A stretch of 64,000 nt of DNA from Calocera cornea HHB12733 (Eukaryota; Basidiomycota; Dacrymycetes; Dacrymycetales; Dacrymycetaceae), in contig KV424047.1 of NCBI GenBank assembly GCA_001632435.1, forward strand, positions 1 to 64,000, read 5' to 3'. The notes under the pieces are model-generated. The model was not told the origin of the DNA. It did no database searches and saw only the letters and a list, made by a program, of their open reading frames with translations. The position numbers were made by a program, and so were the translations under genes. This document shows, one piece after another, positions 48,121 through 59,703 of the stretch. How positions within the stretch are numbered: the stretch's first letter is position 1; the number at the start of each line of letters is the position of its first letter.

Positions 48121-50125
48121 TCAAGCCGCCTCGTCCTCCCGGAAAGGCCACACCCTCCTGACCTCCTCCTCCCTCTCCTTCTGCTCCCCCGCGTCCCCCT
48201 CCGCCCGCTTCGCATCCTCACAAACCCGCTCAAGCGCCCTCGTGGCCCTGTCCCTGGCGGCTTCCCACTCCCCCCGCCCGACCCACCCCTCAAGCTGAAC
48301 GCCCACCCTCCGCACCGCCTCGTCCTCGACTTCCTGCACGCGCATCCTCTCCGCCCACTGCCGTTCGATCTCCCTCTCCTCCTGAGCAGAGAACCCGATC
48401 GGGCACCGCCGCCCGTAGTGCGGGGCGAGGAGCGTGCCCCACGTGCGGACGACGGTGAGCAGCACGTACCGCAGCAGGGCGAGGTTGGCCGGCCACACTT
48501 CCAGCGGCGCGCTGAGCAGCGCCGTCCACAGCGTGCCGTTGTACGGCTGGGCGGTGGCGAGGGGCGGGCCGGACGCGGCGAGCGCATCGGTGTATGTTTG
48601 GGCGAGGGAGGGCTGGGAGGGCGCGCCGAGTGGGGAGGGGCAGAGGAAGTCCGGGGTGGACATCTGTTGCTGCTGTGCTGTCAGTGCTTGATCGCGGGTG
48701 GGAGGGAGGGAACGCACGTATAGCGGGCCCACGCCCGCCCCCTGCCAGTCGATGATCCCCACGACATCGAGCGGGCCCTCTGCGGGGACGAACACGTTCC
48801 CAGCGTGAAAGTCCGGGTGGAGGAGGCACGCCGCCCGCGCGTCCTCCTCGGGCGGCGCGGTGTACGGGGCGAGCTGCAGGTACTTGCTGAGGGCGCGCAG
48901 GTGGGCCAGCGGGTCGCTTTGGTCGCCTGTGCGGTACTGCGCGGAGGTGGGCGGCGGGGCAGAGGCGCGCGCTTTGATGTACGTTTGTTCGGCCTGGGCG
49001 AGGGCGCGGGCGAAGGAGGGCACGTCTGGCCCTGTCCATGGTCCTGTCAGCTCTTGCCCCAGACGTATCCCACAGAGACAGAGACGCACAGGGCCCGCGG
49101 TCGAGCTGCATCGCCGCCCTGTCGCCCATCCAGAAGCACCGGTGGACGCTCGGGCCGAGCCTGAACCTGTCCGCCCAGTCCTCCCCCTCCCCCTCGCTCC
49201 CCCTGGCCAGCAGCGGCCGCGCCCTCAGCGCCTCCGGCACGTCCTCGCGGTAGTACACCGCGCCGTACGCTGCGAACGTCGTCCGTGCGAGCGTCTGCCG
49301 GATGCGCACGAGCTGGCAAACCAGGTGGGCGGGGCTCGCGCGCATGTCCCGCACGCGGCGCGTCAGCTCCACTCCCCGCACACGCTCCGCAAGCATGTAC
49401 GGCGCGCCCACCGCGTTCGCCTGCCCGAGCGCGCTGCGGCCGTACACCTCCGGCACGGGGATGCCCAGCTGCCGCAGGAGGGAGAGCGTCGCTGCCTCGG
49501 AGGCGTTGGAGAGCTGGGGCGGGAAGAGCGTGCCGAACGTCAGGCGCGCGATCACCTGCTCGCCCGACGGCTGCAGCGTGAGGAGGAACACGCGGTTGCT
49601 CTGCCCTGTGCACGCCGTCAGCGCTGCTCACCGCTGGTCCACTCGCCCCGTAGCAGCAGCACCAGAGCCAGCACCAGCAAACAGGAGCATGATCCAGGCA
49701 AGCACGCACGCACCCTCCGCAATCTTCTCGAACCGCTCGACCCACCTCTGGCCCCTCGCCTCACACGCCTCCCTCCCCAGCCGCTCCGGATCAAACACGA
49801 GCCTGCGCGCCCTCTGCGCGCGGTCCGGCGCGCGCAGGCACCGGATCAGCGTGTCCTCGTATATCTCTCGCGGGTCCAGGGGCGTGTCGAGGCGGAGGAT
49901 GCCGAGGCCCGACGAGGCGCCGTTCGGGATGGCCAGGGCGGGTGGGGCGGGGTGGAACGCCCGCTGCCGGCCGGGGGAGTGCAGGCTGGCGGGTCTGGGG
50001 ACGGTGTGCAGCCTGGAGAGCATGCTGCCAAGTTTGGGGGCGCATTGTCCCACTCGGAGAGGGTTGAGCGTAGAGCGGCTCCAGCGGAAGGGGTGGTGCA
50101 TCAGGGCAGCCCAGACAACTGACAT
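48121..50125 (-). CDS. AIM9-like aminoglycoside-phosphotransferase-fold protein
   Basis: Four exons on the minus strand: 50125..49714, 49605..49090, 49031..48718, 48663..48121, giving 594 aa. The kinase-like fold is visible: NRVFLLTLQPSGEQVIARL (glycine-rich region and Lys-bearing strand), EAATLSLLRQLGIPVPEVYG, the catalytic loop HPDFHAGN (381-388) and GIIDWQ (401-406), the counterpart of DFG. These features match the AIM9 (altered inheritance of mitochondria 9) group that is expanded in basidiomycetes; the substrates are unknown. The C-terminal 80 residues are rich in Glu/Arg. A second Met further in (MLSRLHTVPRPASLH) would make a good mitochondrial leader, so the true start is uncertain. 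Codon use is strongly GC-rich. Confidence 0.8.
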
Positions 50126-50173
50126 TCATCGTCCCGGTCCCCATGGACCCTGCCGTCGCCGGCAAACGCCGAC

Positions 50174-50203
50174 TGACAATGACAATGACAATGACAATGA
50201 CAA
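50174..50203. repeat. Microsatellite (TGACAA)5
   Basis: Five perfect 6-bp units lie just upstream of the AIM9-like gene. Confidence 0.9.
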
Positions 50204-50348
50204 TGAGCGCCTTGGCCGCTGCAGACTCTACCGCAGTCGTGTACGTGTAACGGGCATGAGATTGTCGTCAAGGTATCACAAATGTACGCGAACGCAATGA
50301 ATCACCTGGCATCTAAGCCAAGCCAAGCCCCCTCTCTGCACAGCGCGC

Positions 50349-53231
50349 TCACTGTCTGAGCTCCTCCTTCCTCCTCCTCATCCACTCAGGCACATCATGC
50401 ACCCTCCCCTTGGCAATCTCGTCCAGCTCCCGCCTGCGCCTCTCCCTCTCCTCGCGCTCCTCCCTCTCGACCTCCCGCCTGCGCTCCTCCTGGAGCTCGG
50501 CGAGCAGCCGCTCCTTCTCCCGAATGAGCCGCTCGAACTCCTCCCGCTCCCGCGCCCGCGCCTCGGTGGCCAGCGCGAACGGCTGGGGGACTATGGGCGT
50601 CTGCTCGCGCAGCTCGCGCGCATGCGCCCGCCGCGCACGCCGGATCTCTTCCTGCGCGTGGAGCGCGGCCCAGTTCGGCGCAGGGTGGTAGTTTGACTTC
50701 CTGGGAGCCGGGTTGGGGTTGGACGCGCGTGACTCCCAGGCTGCGCGTGTGCTTGCAAACGTCTGCTTGTGCGCGTGCACGGCGGTGGGGAGGAGGGGCT
50801 CGAACGATGTTGACGGGATTCGGTGCTGTGCCGCTGTCAGCCAGGTGTGCGGTTGAAATGGAATCGAATGGGGGAGAAGCCCACCTTGGCCTGGATAGAC
50901 TCCACCAGCACCTGCTTCTTCTCCTCGAGCGCCCTGATGCGCTCCGACGCCCCCTCGAGCAGGAGCTTCTTCCCCCGCTCCTCCTCCCCGCGCCTGGTGC
51001 CCAGCCTCTCCTTCGCTCTCCCATCCAGCGCAGTGGTCGCAGCGAGGACAGAACGAGCGCGATGCCCCTCCTTCGGTCTCCCCTCCAGCACAAGCGCCCC
51101 GGCCAGGCCGGGGGCAGGGCGATCCCCGAGCTCCTCGGCAGGCTTCTCGGGCTGCGGCTCCGCGCCCAGCCCGACCTGGAAGACGGAGGCGAGGAGCACC
51201 GGCCTCGGGCGCGTCTGCCCCCGGGGCTTGACAGGCGACCGGCGGCGTTTCGTCCCTCCCGCAGCACCCGCACCAGCACCAGCACCAGCGGAGGGGCGTG
51301 CGTTCTCCTTGCGCGACTGGGAAGGGAGCGTGCTTGGCCGGGAGCGCTTGAAGGGGCCGGGCCGGTCGGCGTCTTCCTCGGGCGCTGTAGGGCGTTTGCG
51401 CGCGTTGTGGGGGGGAGGGGCCGATGCTGGCTCGGACGGCGGGAGGGGGTCGGCTGTGCGAGCTGGAGGCTGGGGCGTGGGGCGGACGGGCCGCGCAGGG
51501 GAGGGAGGGAGGGCGCTGCGCACTGTTTGGCGCGCGGCGGCTTCCAGTTTGGCGAGCAGGGACATCCCACGCTCGGGGAGGACGTCCCACGGCACCGCCG
51601 GCGGAGGTGGAGCAGCAGAAGACGGAGCAGGCACAGCGTCCCTTCTGGAGAGGAGGGACGTCGCGGCCCGCGTTCTGGCCTGTGCGGCCTCCCCTGCCGC
51701 TGCCGCTGCTGCTGCTGCTGGCGGAGCAGGGGCAGCAGAGGCGGGAGGGGTTGGGAGCACCGGGGGGAGGGGTGCCGCTTGGGCTTGAACGGCTGCGATG
51801 GCCGGCTGAGGCGCGGGAGGGGGAGGGGTGTCGTCGCTCGACTCTGAGCTGGAGCAGCTGCTGGATCGCACCACCGTCAGCTGCCTACATCATACGCCCC
51901 TGACAAGCCGGCGGTACTCACGAAGCCAAAGGCGAAGCCCCCTGACCATCACCCTCACCCTCACCAGCACGGGCAGCATCAACCCCCGCCGGGCCGAACC
52001 TGACCCGATAGCTCCTGAGCTTGCGCATAAGCCCGCCGAAGCTCGCCTCGTCGCCCGACTCCCCCTGCGCTGACCGGGCCTGGGCCTGTGGTTGCTGGGT
52101 TTGGCGGATCGCAGCCGGCGTCGGAGGGGGCAGCGGCGCCGTCTCGTCCGCTGGGAGGTTGGCGGGGGAGCGGGTGGCGGGCGGGCCGGGGGCGGGGGCG
52201 CGGGCGGAAGGGGTAGGCGGGGGAGCGGCCGCGCAGGCCCCCTCGTAGCCATGCACAGGCACAGACCCGACATCCAGCTCCAGCCCCCCCTTCCCCCTCC
52301 GCTTCCCCTTAGCCGGGCTCGCCGCCCCGTTCGGGCCGTCCGCCCGCGTCCGGGCCCTAGCGGGGCTAGCGGGGCGCACGAACGGCCTGGGCGGGTCGAG
52401 CTTCCTGCGGCTTGCGCCCGAGCCGGGGCCAGGGCCGGGGCCTGGGCGGCTCGGGGCCACCGGTGCGGTGTCGCGGTGCGAGGGCCGATGCTCGGGCCGA
52501 TGATCGGCGAGCATGGGGTGTCCGGGGCTTTGGGTTTGTGCTTTCTTCTGCTTGGGCTTGGGCTGGGGTTGCGGTTGGGGTTGAGGCTGAGGCTGAGGCT
52601 GATGGGGGGTGTTGCGTGCGCTGGCGGGCGGGGCGGGCGCGGACGGGGGGTTGGGAGCGGGCTCAGCAGGCGCCGGAGCCTCTTGACGATCCGCAGCAGT
52701 TCGAGGCAGCGCCAGGACTGGGGGCGGGTCGCGCAGCTGCTCCCTTCGGCGGCTGGCCTGCCGTTTCTTCCGCGCTGTGTCGACGAGCGGGAGGTCCAGG
52801 TCCACGTGCATGTCCTTGCCGACCTGCTGGGCGAGTGCCGTCCGCGGCTTGCCAGGCGCGGGCTCGCTGTCCTCCCTCGCCCGCTCGCCCGTGTGCTGCA
52901 TCAGCTCGCCCACGCCTCCTGGCCCGCTGCGGCTCCTCGGGGGCGGGCAAGCGGGTGCAAGGAGCGCACTGTCGCCGTCGTCCCATGGCATCCTGACATC
53001 CCTGAGCATGGTCGCGTCGCCCCACGCGTTGGGGAGGGCGAGGGGGAGGGACGCGTCCGGGTCGGGGTCGGGCGGGGGGTATGCATGTGGATGTGGATGT
53101 GGATGTGGATGTGGTGGGTGTGTGGTGGGGTTGGAGGTGCGGTTGGGAGGCGGGGAAGGGGAGTGGAGAGGGAGGTACTGCGCAGGGAGGTGGAAGGAGG
53201 GGGACGCGCGGGGGGGCGCGTGCGTGGGCAT
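50349..53231 (-). CDS. Large disordered protein with TPX2-like C-terminal coiled coil
   Basis: Three exons on the minus strand: 53231..51922, 51860..50885, 50825..50349, giving 920 aa. Most of it is low-complexity, Pro/Ala/Arg-rich, with HPHPHPHP and QPQPQPQP runs and several basic patches. The last 70 residues are ordered: PFALATEARAREREEFERLI, then a charged coiled coil (KERLLAELQEERRREVERE) and RVHDVPEW. This resembles the TPX2 repeat (PFxLxTExRxxxRxxEF), a microtubule and Aurora-kinase-associated motif, but the match is by eye. The frame is open further upstream only without an ATG, so 53231 is used. Function is not established; spindle association is a guess from the tail. Confidence 0.55.
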
Positions 53232-54003
53232 CGCTCGATGCGGGCTGCTGGATGGATGGCGCGGCGGCGCTCTGGTGGGGACGGCGAGTGACGGCGAGCG
53301 ACGGCGAGTGACGGGGAGTGACAAGGGACGGGGACGACGCGCCTGATTTTGCGACGCGTCAATGGGTCACGTGATCATCCCCCTCCCCCCACCCCAATGA
53401 TCTGCACGGCTTGAAGTGCTTCTACAGTCCGACCTCCCCCCTCCAGCCTCTACGCCCGTGCCCATCCAGACCACTCGAGCACCCACCCAGCACGTGATCC
53501 CACCGCAGCGTATTCTTCCTGTCCCGTGCGGCCGCTCCCGCCCGCCCGCCCGCCAAATCCGGCCCAGCGCACTCGCGCCTCCTCGCACAAACACCATCCA
53601 CCGTCACTTTCAGGATGGGCTGGCGACGGCCACGGGCCATGCAGAACGCTTGATCCGCCTGACCCGCTCACATCACTCCCCTTCCCGCGGGGGGAAGGCG
53701 GCCGTGCACAACACGCGCGACAGCCTCCAGGGCGCTGTTCCTTCCAACGCCTTCTGTGCATGTGCGGACCCACTCTGCGGGCGGCCGGCGGGAAAATACC
53801 ACGAAGACAGCAATCTTACCGGGCCCTGAGAGACGCTCGTCCCCGGTTGACTCTGATGGGAAAAAGGACAGTACGAGCGGAGCCGGAGCCGGCGCTTGGG
53901 CCGGCGCCGGCCAGGCGAGAAAGGCCGCAGGCGACTCTCTGCGCCGCAAGCGCTCACTCCCTTCCATGGGCCGTAGTCGGGCTGCCTGTGCGGCCTGAGG
54001 AGG

Positions 54004-54009
54004 TATATA
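54004..54009 (+). promoter_or_regulatory. TATA-like box of aquaglyceroporin 1
   Basis: TATATA lies 73 bp before the ATG at 54077. The paralog has TATAAAA at 76 bp before its ATG. Confidence 0.5.
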
Positions 54010-54076
54010 GCGCGTTCTTGGCCTGCGCAGCACGGCCCACATCCGCTCCTCCCCCCACTCCAAGCCCAGGCCCCAC

Positions 54077-55191
54077 ATGTCCTCCGCCCGCCCGCCGTTC
54101 TTCTCCAAACCCTCCAGCTCCTTCATGCTGCACGAAAAGGCGCCTTCAGCCGAAGCAGATGTCGAGCGTGGCGTGGCCCAGAAGCGCACGGCGACGCGCC
54201 GGTTTCACGACCTTCTCATGGAGCTCGGGGCCGAGTTTGTCGGCACGGCCATCCTGTGCGCCTTTGGCTGCGGCGGGAACTGCCAGTATGTCGTCGGCTC
54301 GCCGACGTTTGACGTGAGCCGCTTTCCCTTCCCCCCACTCCCGCAACCTCGCCCGGCATCCTGACGCGTGTACAATACTGCAGACCTACGCGACCGTCCC
54401 CATCGGCTGGGCGTGCGGGATCGCCCTCGGCGCGGGCTTTGCAGGCAACCGCTCGGGCGGACACATCAACCCCGCGGTGACGGCGATGCTCGCCCTGGTC
54501 GGCAAGTTCCCGCTCTGGAAGTTCCCGCTCTACGGGCTGGCTCAGCTCGCCGGTGGCTTCCTCGGCGCGGCCATCTCCTACGGCGTGTACTAGTACGTCG
54601 TCCAGCGCGGTGCCTAACTTGAACTGACCAGGCCCCAAGCAACGACATCAACAAGCTCGACCCGGGCAAGACGGTCGCGCTGACGGCCGGGCTGTTCGGC
54701 ACGTACCCCGAGCTGGACGCGCCGGGCTTCTCCTGCTGGCTCGCCGAGTTCTTCCCAGCCTGCATGCTCCTCGGCGTCGTCCTGTACCTCGTCTCGCTCC
54801 CTTCGAAGCCCCACTTCGGCCTCGTCCCCGTCGTCCTCTTCCTCACCCTGCTCGGCGTCGGCTGCACATACGGCTCCACCACGAGCTTCTCGATCAACCC
54901 CGCGCGGGACCTCGGCCCGCGCCTCCTCACGGCCGCAGCCGGGTACGGCAGTGAGGTGTGGACGTACAAGGATGAGTACTGGCTCTGGGGTGGCCAGATG
55001 GGCGCCTTTTCCGCAAGCGTGTTCATCGCGGGCGTCTGGTGGGTCCACAGGGCGGTCGAGAAGTATCTGCTGCATGCCGAGTGGTGGGTGCCTTTCTCCC
55101 TCGGATGGAGGACACGTCACTGATGGCTTTGCGAAGCGATGAGGACGAGGATCTGCCGACCCCGCCTGTGGAACAGGAGGAGAGCGCGTGA
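54077..55191 (+). CDS. Aquaglyceroporin (MIP family), copy 1
   Basis: Four exons: 54077..54313, 54384..54592, 54640..55083, 55137..55191, giving 314 aa. A short N-terminal tail precedes ELGAEFVGTAILCAFGCGGNCQ. The first pore motif is intact, GGHINPAVTA, and the second is NPARDLGPR; the Asp after NPAR is the mark of glycerol-conducting members. Six membrane segments can be placed. The fourth exon adds an acidic tail DEDEDLPTPPVEQEESA, whose splice is supported by the same arrangement in copy 2. The protein should pass glycerol, water or similar small solutes through the plasma membrane. A TATA box precedes the gene. Confidence 0.93.
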
Positions 55192-56179
55192 CCAGAATTT
55201 CTCATCCCACGACCGTCTACGATCCCACTATTTCCGCGTATACAGTAATGCAGTACTAGGATGCCCATACCCACTGATCGCTCAATGACCGTGCTGCGCG
55301 GAATTGATTGTACGGTTCAAGTGGATGCGGGGGGAAGGCCTGTGCGGTGGGTTGTGGAACGGCGCGGGAGGGTGGTCAGGCGTGTGGCACACCGGAGGGA
55401 CGCAAACCGTGTTCCGGTGCGGCGGAGGTGTGCGGCCGTTGCGGAAGAAGGACCGCGTCGCTCCACTTGATCCATCTTAAAGATCTTCCAACGGCCTGGA
55501 TGAATCATTGAGTTTTATCCTGCGTGCATACTCCTTGTCCGTGCGCTGAAACAGACCGCTGGGAACGAGGAACCGCTCTCTTCTCTGCACTGGAGTGGGT
55601 TCGCAAAGGCTGTGCCGGCCGCCTGCTGAAAAGCTCCAATTTTCGCTGCGCTTTTGCCCCGAAGCACAAGGGTCACCAGAGCGGCACGTACGCCCATTCT
55701 GAAAGCCATGGAGGGTACCCTGTTTGCAGGAAGAACGACGAGTGACCTGAGCCGAAGCCAGTGCTGCCATGATGGCGACAGGGGGGCGGGAGCGGCCGCA
55801 CGAGAAGAATGTGCCAGGCCGCTGCTATCACGTGCCTGCTCTGGCTAGCGCGGCGCTCGGGTGCGCGTTTGACACAAGCGGTCGGGGGATGGAGAGCGGC
55901 ACGGGCACGCGGGGGGAGGAGGCACGAGGCGTTGCACAACGAAAGCATCCAGCTCAGGAAGAAGTTGCAAGCACCTCGGAGGCAATCCAGTTCTTCTTTA
56001 CTTTCAAGGTCTGTCGTGCACCGCGTTGAGACTGCTTACACAACCATACAAATGGAAACACATACACTAGTCAACATTGGCGCTGCCATCAATTCTGGAC
56101 GTTTAATTCACAACTCCCATCCATCACTCGCTTTAACATCGGATAGACCGCTTTTCATCAGACCACCAACCATCTTTAC
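55192..56179. other. Intergenic; no gene seen
   Basis: This includes the 3' flank shared with the second aquaporin unit, up to about 55460. After that nothing recognisable is present. Confidence 0.5.
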
Positions 56180-57028
56180 TTACTTCTTGCCGCCCTCGTA
56201 CCCCTTAACATCACACCCTTCCATCTGCGCCTGCCACGCCCCACCCCGCTCCCAAGCATTCGCCCCCGCATCCACCACCGGCATAGGAATATCCTCCCTC
56301 AGCTTCCTCTTCTCTTCCGAGTCCACGCCGAACCGCCTGTCCCGGTCCGCAAGCAGCTTCTGGTCAACCTGCCCGTCCGCAGTGAGCCCCATCATGAGCC
56401 TCGGCGGGCCGAAGGGGTAGGGGTGGCCCGCGTCCACTTCCCAGAGGTGCCAGGTCTACAGTCGCGGTATTAGAACCGATTCAGTGGGAGGTATGGGCAT
56501 GAACGTGCCTTGCCGTACGTGCCTACGAGCTTCTCCATCGCCTTGTGCTCTGCATAGTCCGCAACGGCCTTGGGAACGGCGCTCGGGAATGGGGCGATGA
56601 GCATCCCGGACTTGACCTCGTAGTGGTGCGAGTGCCAGTACCGTTTCTCCTCTTCCGGGAAGGCTAGGAATGCGAACATCAGCATATACTCCCCGATTGA
56701 ACACGAATGGTCGCACTCTTGAACACCTTCTCGCTGACGATGTACTCGATGCCGATGAGCTTCGCATCCGGCGTGGGGGCGTCGTAGATGACACACTGGC
56801 GGAAGTCCTCGCTTACGTGCGAGCAGTAGTGATGCGCTTCCACTTGGCGGGTCATGTCATGCCTAAATCACGGGTGAGTACCGTGATCTGATGCTGACAA
56901 CAGGTTGCGTACGAGTAGAAGTGCAGCCCGCACACCGTCTCACAGATCGAGGACAGCGGTGCGAAGGACTGCGTCGCGCTTGCAGCACTATCCAGCGCGA
57001 TGGATCCCAGCGTCTTCTCGTTGCTCAT
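56180..57028 (-). CDS. Oil-body-associated protein-like (DUF1264)
   Basis: Four exons on the minus strand: 57028..56913, 56862..56717, 56663..56509, 56455..56180, giving 230 aa. Conserved family stretches are [90 protein letters not shown] and [13 protein letters not shown]. Plant members coat seed oil bodies and affect their size; the fungal role is unknown. The third intron (56456-56508) starts with GC instead of GT, yet the join TYGK/TWHLW is exactly the one conserved in the family. The gene sits between the two copies of the aquaporin duplication, in the opposite orientation. Confidence 0.9.
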
Positions 57029-58589
57029 TGGTATTTGGTCGAGTGCTTGACGGTTGAATGGCCGTGCGACCGACGGTTGTGGTACAGGACCTCATGAGGG
57101 AACACCTTGGGACTGGAACGTTATATGCATATTTGACCATTACGTCATTTTGACCGACAGCGTCGTAAGCCGAGTGTAAAACGCTCAAGTCACAGCTCAG
57201 GAGGCGTCGGTCCAATCCTGTGGGAAGCACTGAAGAAAGACACATGATATGCCTCTTGTAGGGTTGCCCGTGTAAGAGGACCGAGTTACAAGGAGGGAGC
57301 ACGATGCTCGAGGTCTTGCCTCGGCCCGTTCAGGGAAGTGCAGAGGCTGTGCCAGCTGTCTTCTGAAAATGACCCAACGAAGTTCTCTGCTTCTCCCTTT
57401 TGAGCCTTGCTTCTTGGTTGTGCCTTCCCACATATCATGTCCAGCCTCAGTCAGCCGACGCATGTCATGCCATGACCATTGTACGAATGACCCTCAAGAA
57501 TCGGAGAACATCCTTTCTGCGCTCTCTCGGCGTATGCAGCCGCGACTCTGTCAGCGACCGCCGACATGACACTGAACCTCAGAACCTCGCCCGGCACCTC
57601 CCCATGCTTCGCAATGCAGAATGACTCGTTATTTCGGCCCTCTTATTCGCTTCATTTATAGTCGCTATCAACGAGGCATGTTGCCGTTTGCGTGGTCTCA
57701 TTGCCCAGTCACAGTGCGCAACAGACATGCAAGGAAAACACGGGAAAAGAATTGTTCCCGATAGCCTTCCGACCTCTCCCTGATCTGGATACTTTCCTTC
57801 TTCGAGCGCCTCATTCCATCTTCTGCCGATCCCCGCTCTCAGACTGGTCCTTCTAACCAGGTCATTGACACGACTTCTATGCAAATAGTCACGTCTCAGA
57901 AGGACTGGTTCAGGTCCAGTTCAGGATGGTCCCTCACTGTTGGCATCAACCAGTCTCGTTCTTGCACTATTATTGGTCTCAGGACCGAACTGGACCAAGA
58001 CCAAGGACCGGCGGTCCTCGGGGCTCGTTGGGATCCCCTCGCACTCATCAATCTTGGCAGCACTGGATCCGAATCAGGTCACTTGCCCTTCTTGGAACAA
58101 ACACCGTGCATGCAGCATCGATGACTCTCTGGCGACCCTCTGGTCTGGCTAGGTTTTACAGGACACTCAATTAGAGGTGCTTGATATGACCTAGTCTCAT
58201 CCGTTCAATTTCATTCACGGACAGCGGCCGTGCATGACACGCGTGGCAGAGCACAGGCTGTACTTCCCTGTTGCTTCCAGCGTCTTCTGTGCGGATCCGC
58301 TCTGCGCTCGCTTGCGGGCGGGCAAAAGAATAAAAACAGCATTAACAGCCCACTGATATACACTCGTCCGAATTGATTGGGGCTTTATTACCAGCTGGAG
58401 CGGAGCCGGCGCTTGCGCAGGCTCCACCCCAGCCTTGTCAGAACTCGAAAGGCCCCACAGCTTGCTCTTCACTTCGTTCCACGGTACGAGGGCTTCTTGG
58501 CGACCTGACAAGGTATAAAAGACCTTCTTGGTCCGCCCAGAAAGACGCAGCTCCGCTCCTCCTCCCGGCCCACCAGGACCAGACCCAAC
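57029..58589. other. Intergenic; no gene seen
   Basis: A stretch near 57635-57670 (CGCTTCATTTATAG, then CGCTATCAACGAGG) resembles one near 60200-60237, so another small repeat may be present. From about 58205 it is the upstream part of aquaporin unit 2. Confidence 0.5.
58514..58520 (+). promoter_or_regulatory. TATA box of aquaglyceroporin 2
   Basis: TATAAAA lies 76 bp before the ATG at 58590. Confidence 0.6.
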
Positions 58590-59703
58590 ATGCCCCCCGC
58601 CCGCCCGCCGTTCTCCTCCCAACCCTCATGCTCCTTCATGCTCCCAGAAAAGTCCCCCTCCGCCGAAGTCGATGTCGAGCGCACTGTTGCTGTGGCAAAG
58701 GGCACGACTACCCGTCGGATTCATGACCTGCTGATGGAGTTGGGCGCCGAGCTTGTCGGGACCGCAATTCTGTGCGCATTTGGATGCGGCGGGAACTGTC
58801 AATATGCTGTCGGCTCACCGACGTTTGACGTAAGCCACTCTCGGGACTCCATCAACCTTGATCCCTATATAACCCTTGTATCTAAAGACCTACGCAACCG
58901 TTCCCATCGGCTGGGCATGCGGAATCGCCCTCGGCGTTGGGTTCGCCGGCAACCGCTCGGGTGGCCATATCAACCCGTCGGTGACGGCGATGCTCACTTT
59001 GGTCGGAAAGTTCCCAGTTTGGAAGTTCCCGCTCTACGGACTCGCGCAGCTGGCCGGTGGCTTCCTGGGTGCTGCGATCTCCTACGGCGTATACTAGTAT
59101 GCCGTTTTGTGTGATGTCTAGCTCAAGCTGACTATCGCCCAAGCAACAACATCAACAAGCTCGACCCGGGCAAGACGATCGCGTTGACCGCAGGGCTCTT
59201 TGGCACCTATCCGGCGCTGGAGGCCCCGGCGTTCTCCTGCTGGCTCGCCGAGTTCTTCCCAGCCTGCATGCTCCTCGGCGTGGTCCTGTACCTCGTATCG
59301 CTCCCTTCGAAGCCTCACTTCGGCCTCGCGCCCGTCGTCCTCTTCCTCACCCTCCTCGGCATCGGCTGCACTTATGGCACCACGACCAGCTTTTCCATCA
59401 ACCCTGCGCGGGACCTGGGCCCACGCTTTCTCACAGCTACGGCGGGGTACGGCCGTGAAGTATGGACGTATAAGAGCGAGTACTGGCTGTGGGGTGGGCA
59501 GATGGGTGCCTTCTCGGCCAGCGTGTTCGTGGCAGGGGTTTGGCGGGTGCACAAGGCTGTCGAGAAGTATGTACTGCATGTGCAGTGGTGAGCCATAATC
59601 TGAAAATGCAGAAGAAACGTTGTCGATGTTGTTACGCAGTGCTAATGAGCATGGGGATCTGCCGACGCTGTCCCTGGAGGAGGAGGAGGAGGACCGCGCG
59701 TGA
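58590..59703 (+). CDS. Aquaglyceroporin (MIP family), copy 2, altered first pore motif
   Basis: Four exons: 58590..58829, 58888..59096, 59144..59587, 59640..59703, giving 318 aa. Exons 2 and 3 have the same lengths as in copy 1 (209 and 444 bp). The protein is very similar throughout, including FGCGGNCQ and the second motif NPARDLGPR. The first pore motif is changed: HINPSVTA, with Ser in place of the Ala of NPA. The tail ANEHGDLPTLSLEEEEEDRA is again acidic. Ser at this place is known in some MIP proteins, so transport may be kept but with altered pore geometry; this is inference. Confidence 0.92.

Larger units (their letters stand above)
53690..55460. repeat. Segmental duplication, cop 1 (aquaporin unit)
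   Basis: Not only the aquaporin gene but also flanking non-coding DNA is shared with 58205-59965. Upstream, GGCGGCCGTGCA and CTTCTGTGC, and a shared GGGCGG stretch, occur in the same order. Downstream, CACACCGGAG, GACGCAAA, GTGTTCCGG and GAAGGACCGC occur in the same order as TACACCGGAG, GACGCAAAA, GTGTTCCGG and GAAGGACCGC in copy 2. Confidence 0.7.

Noticed and set aside
53232..53324. Upstream extension of the TPX2-like gene
   Set aside because: The longer frame begins with TTG. The first ATG is at 53231.
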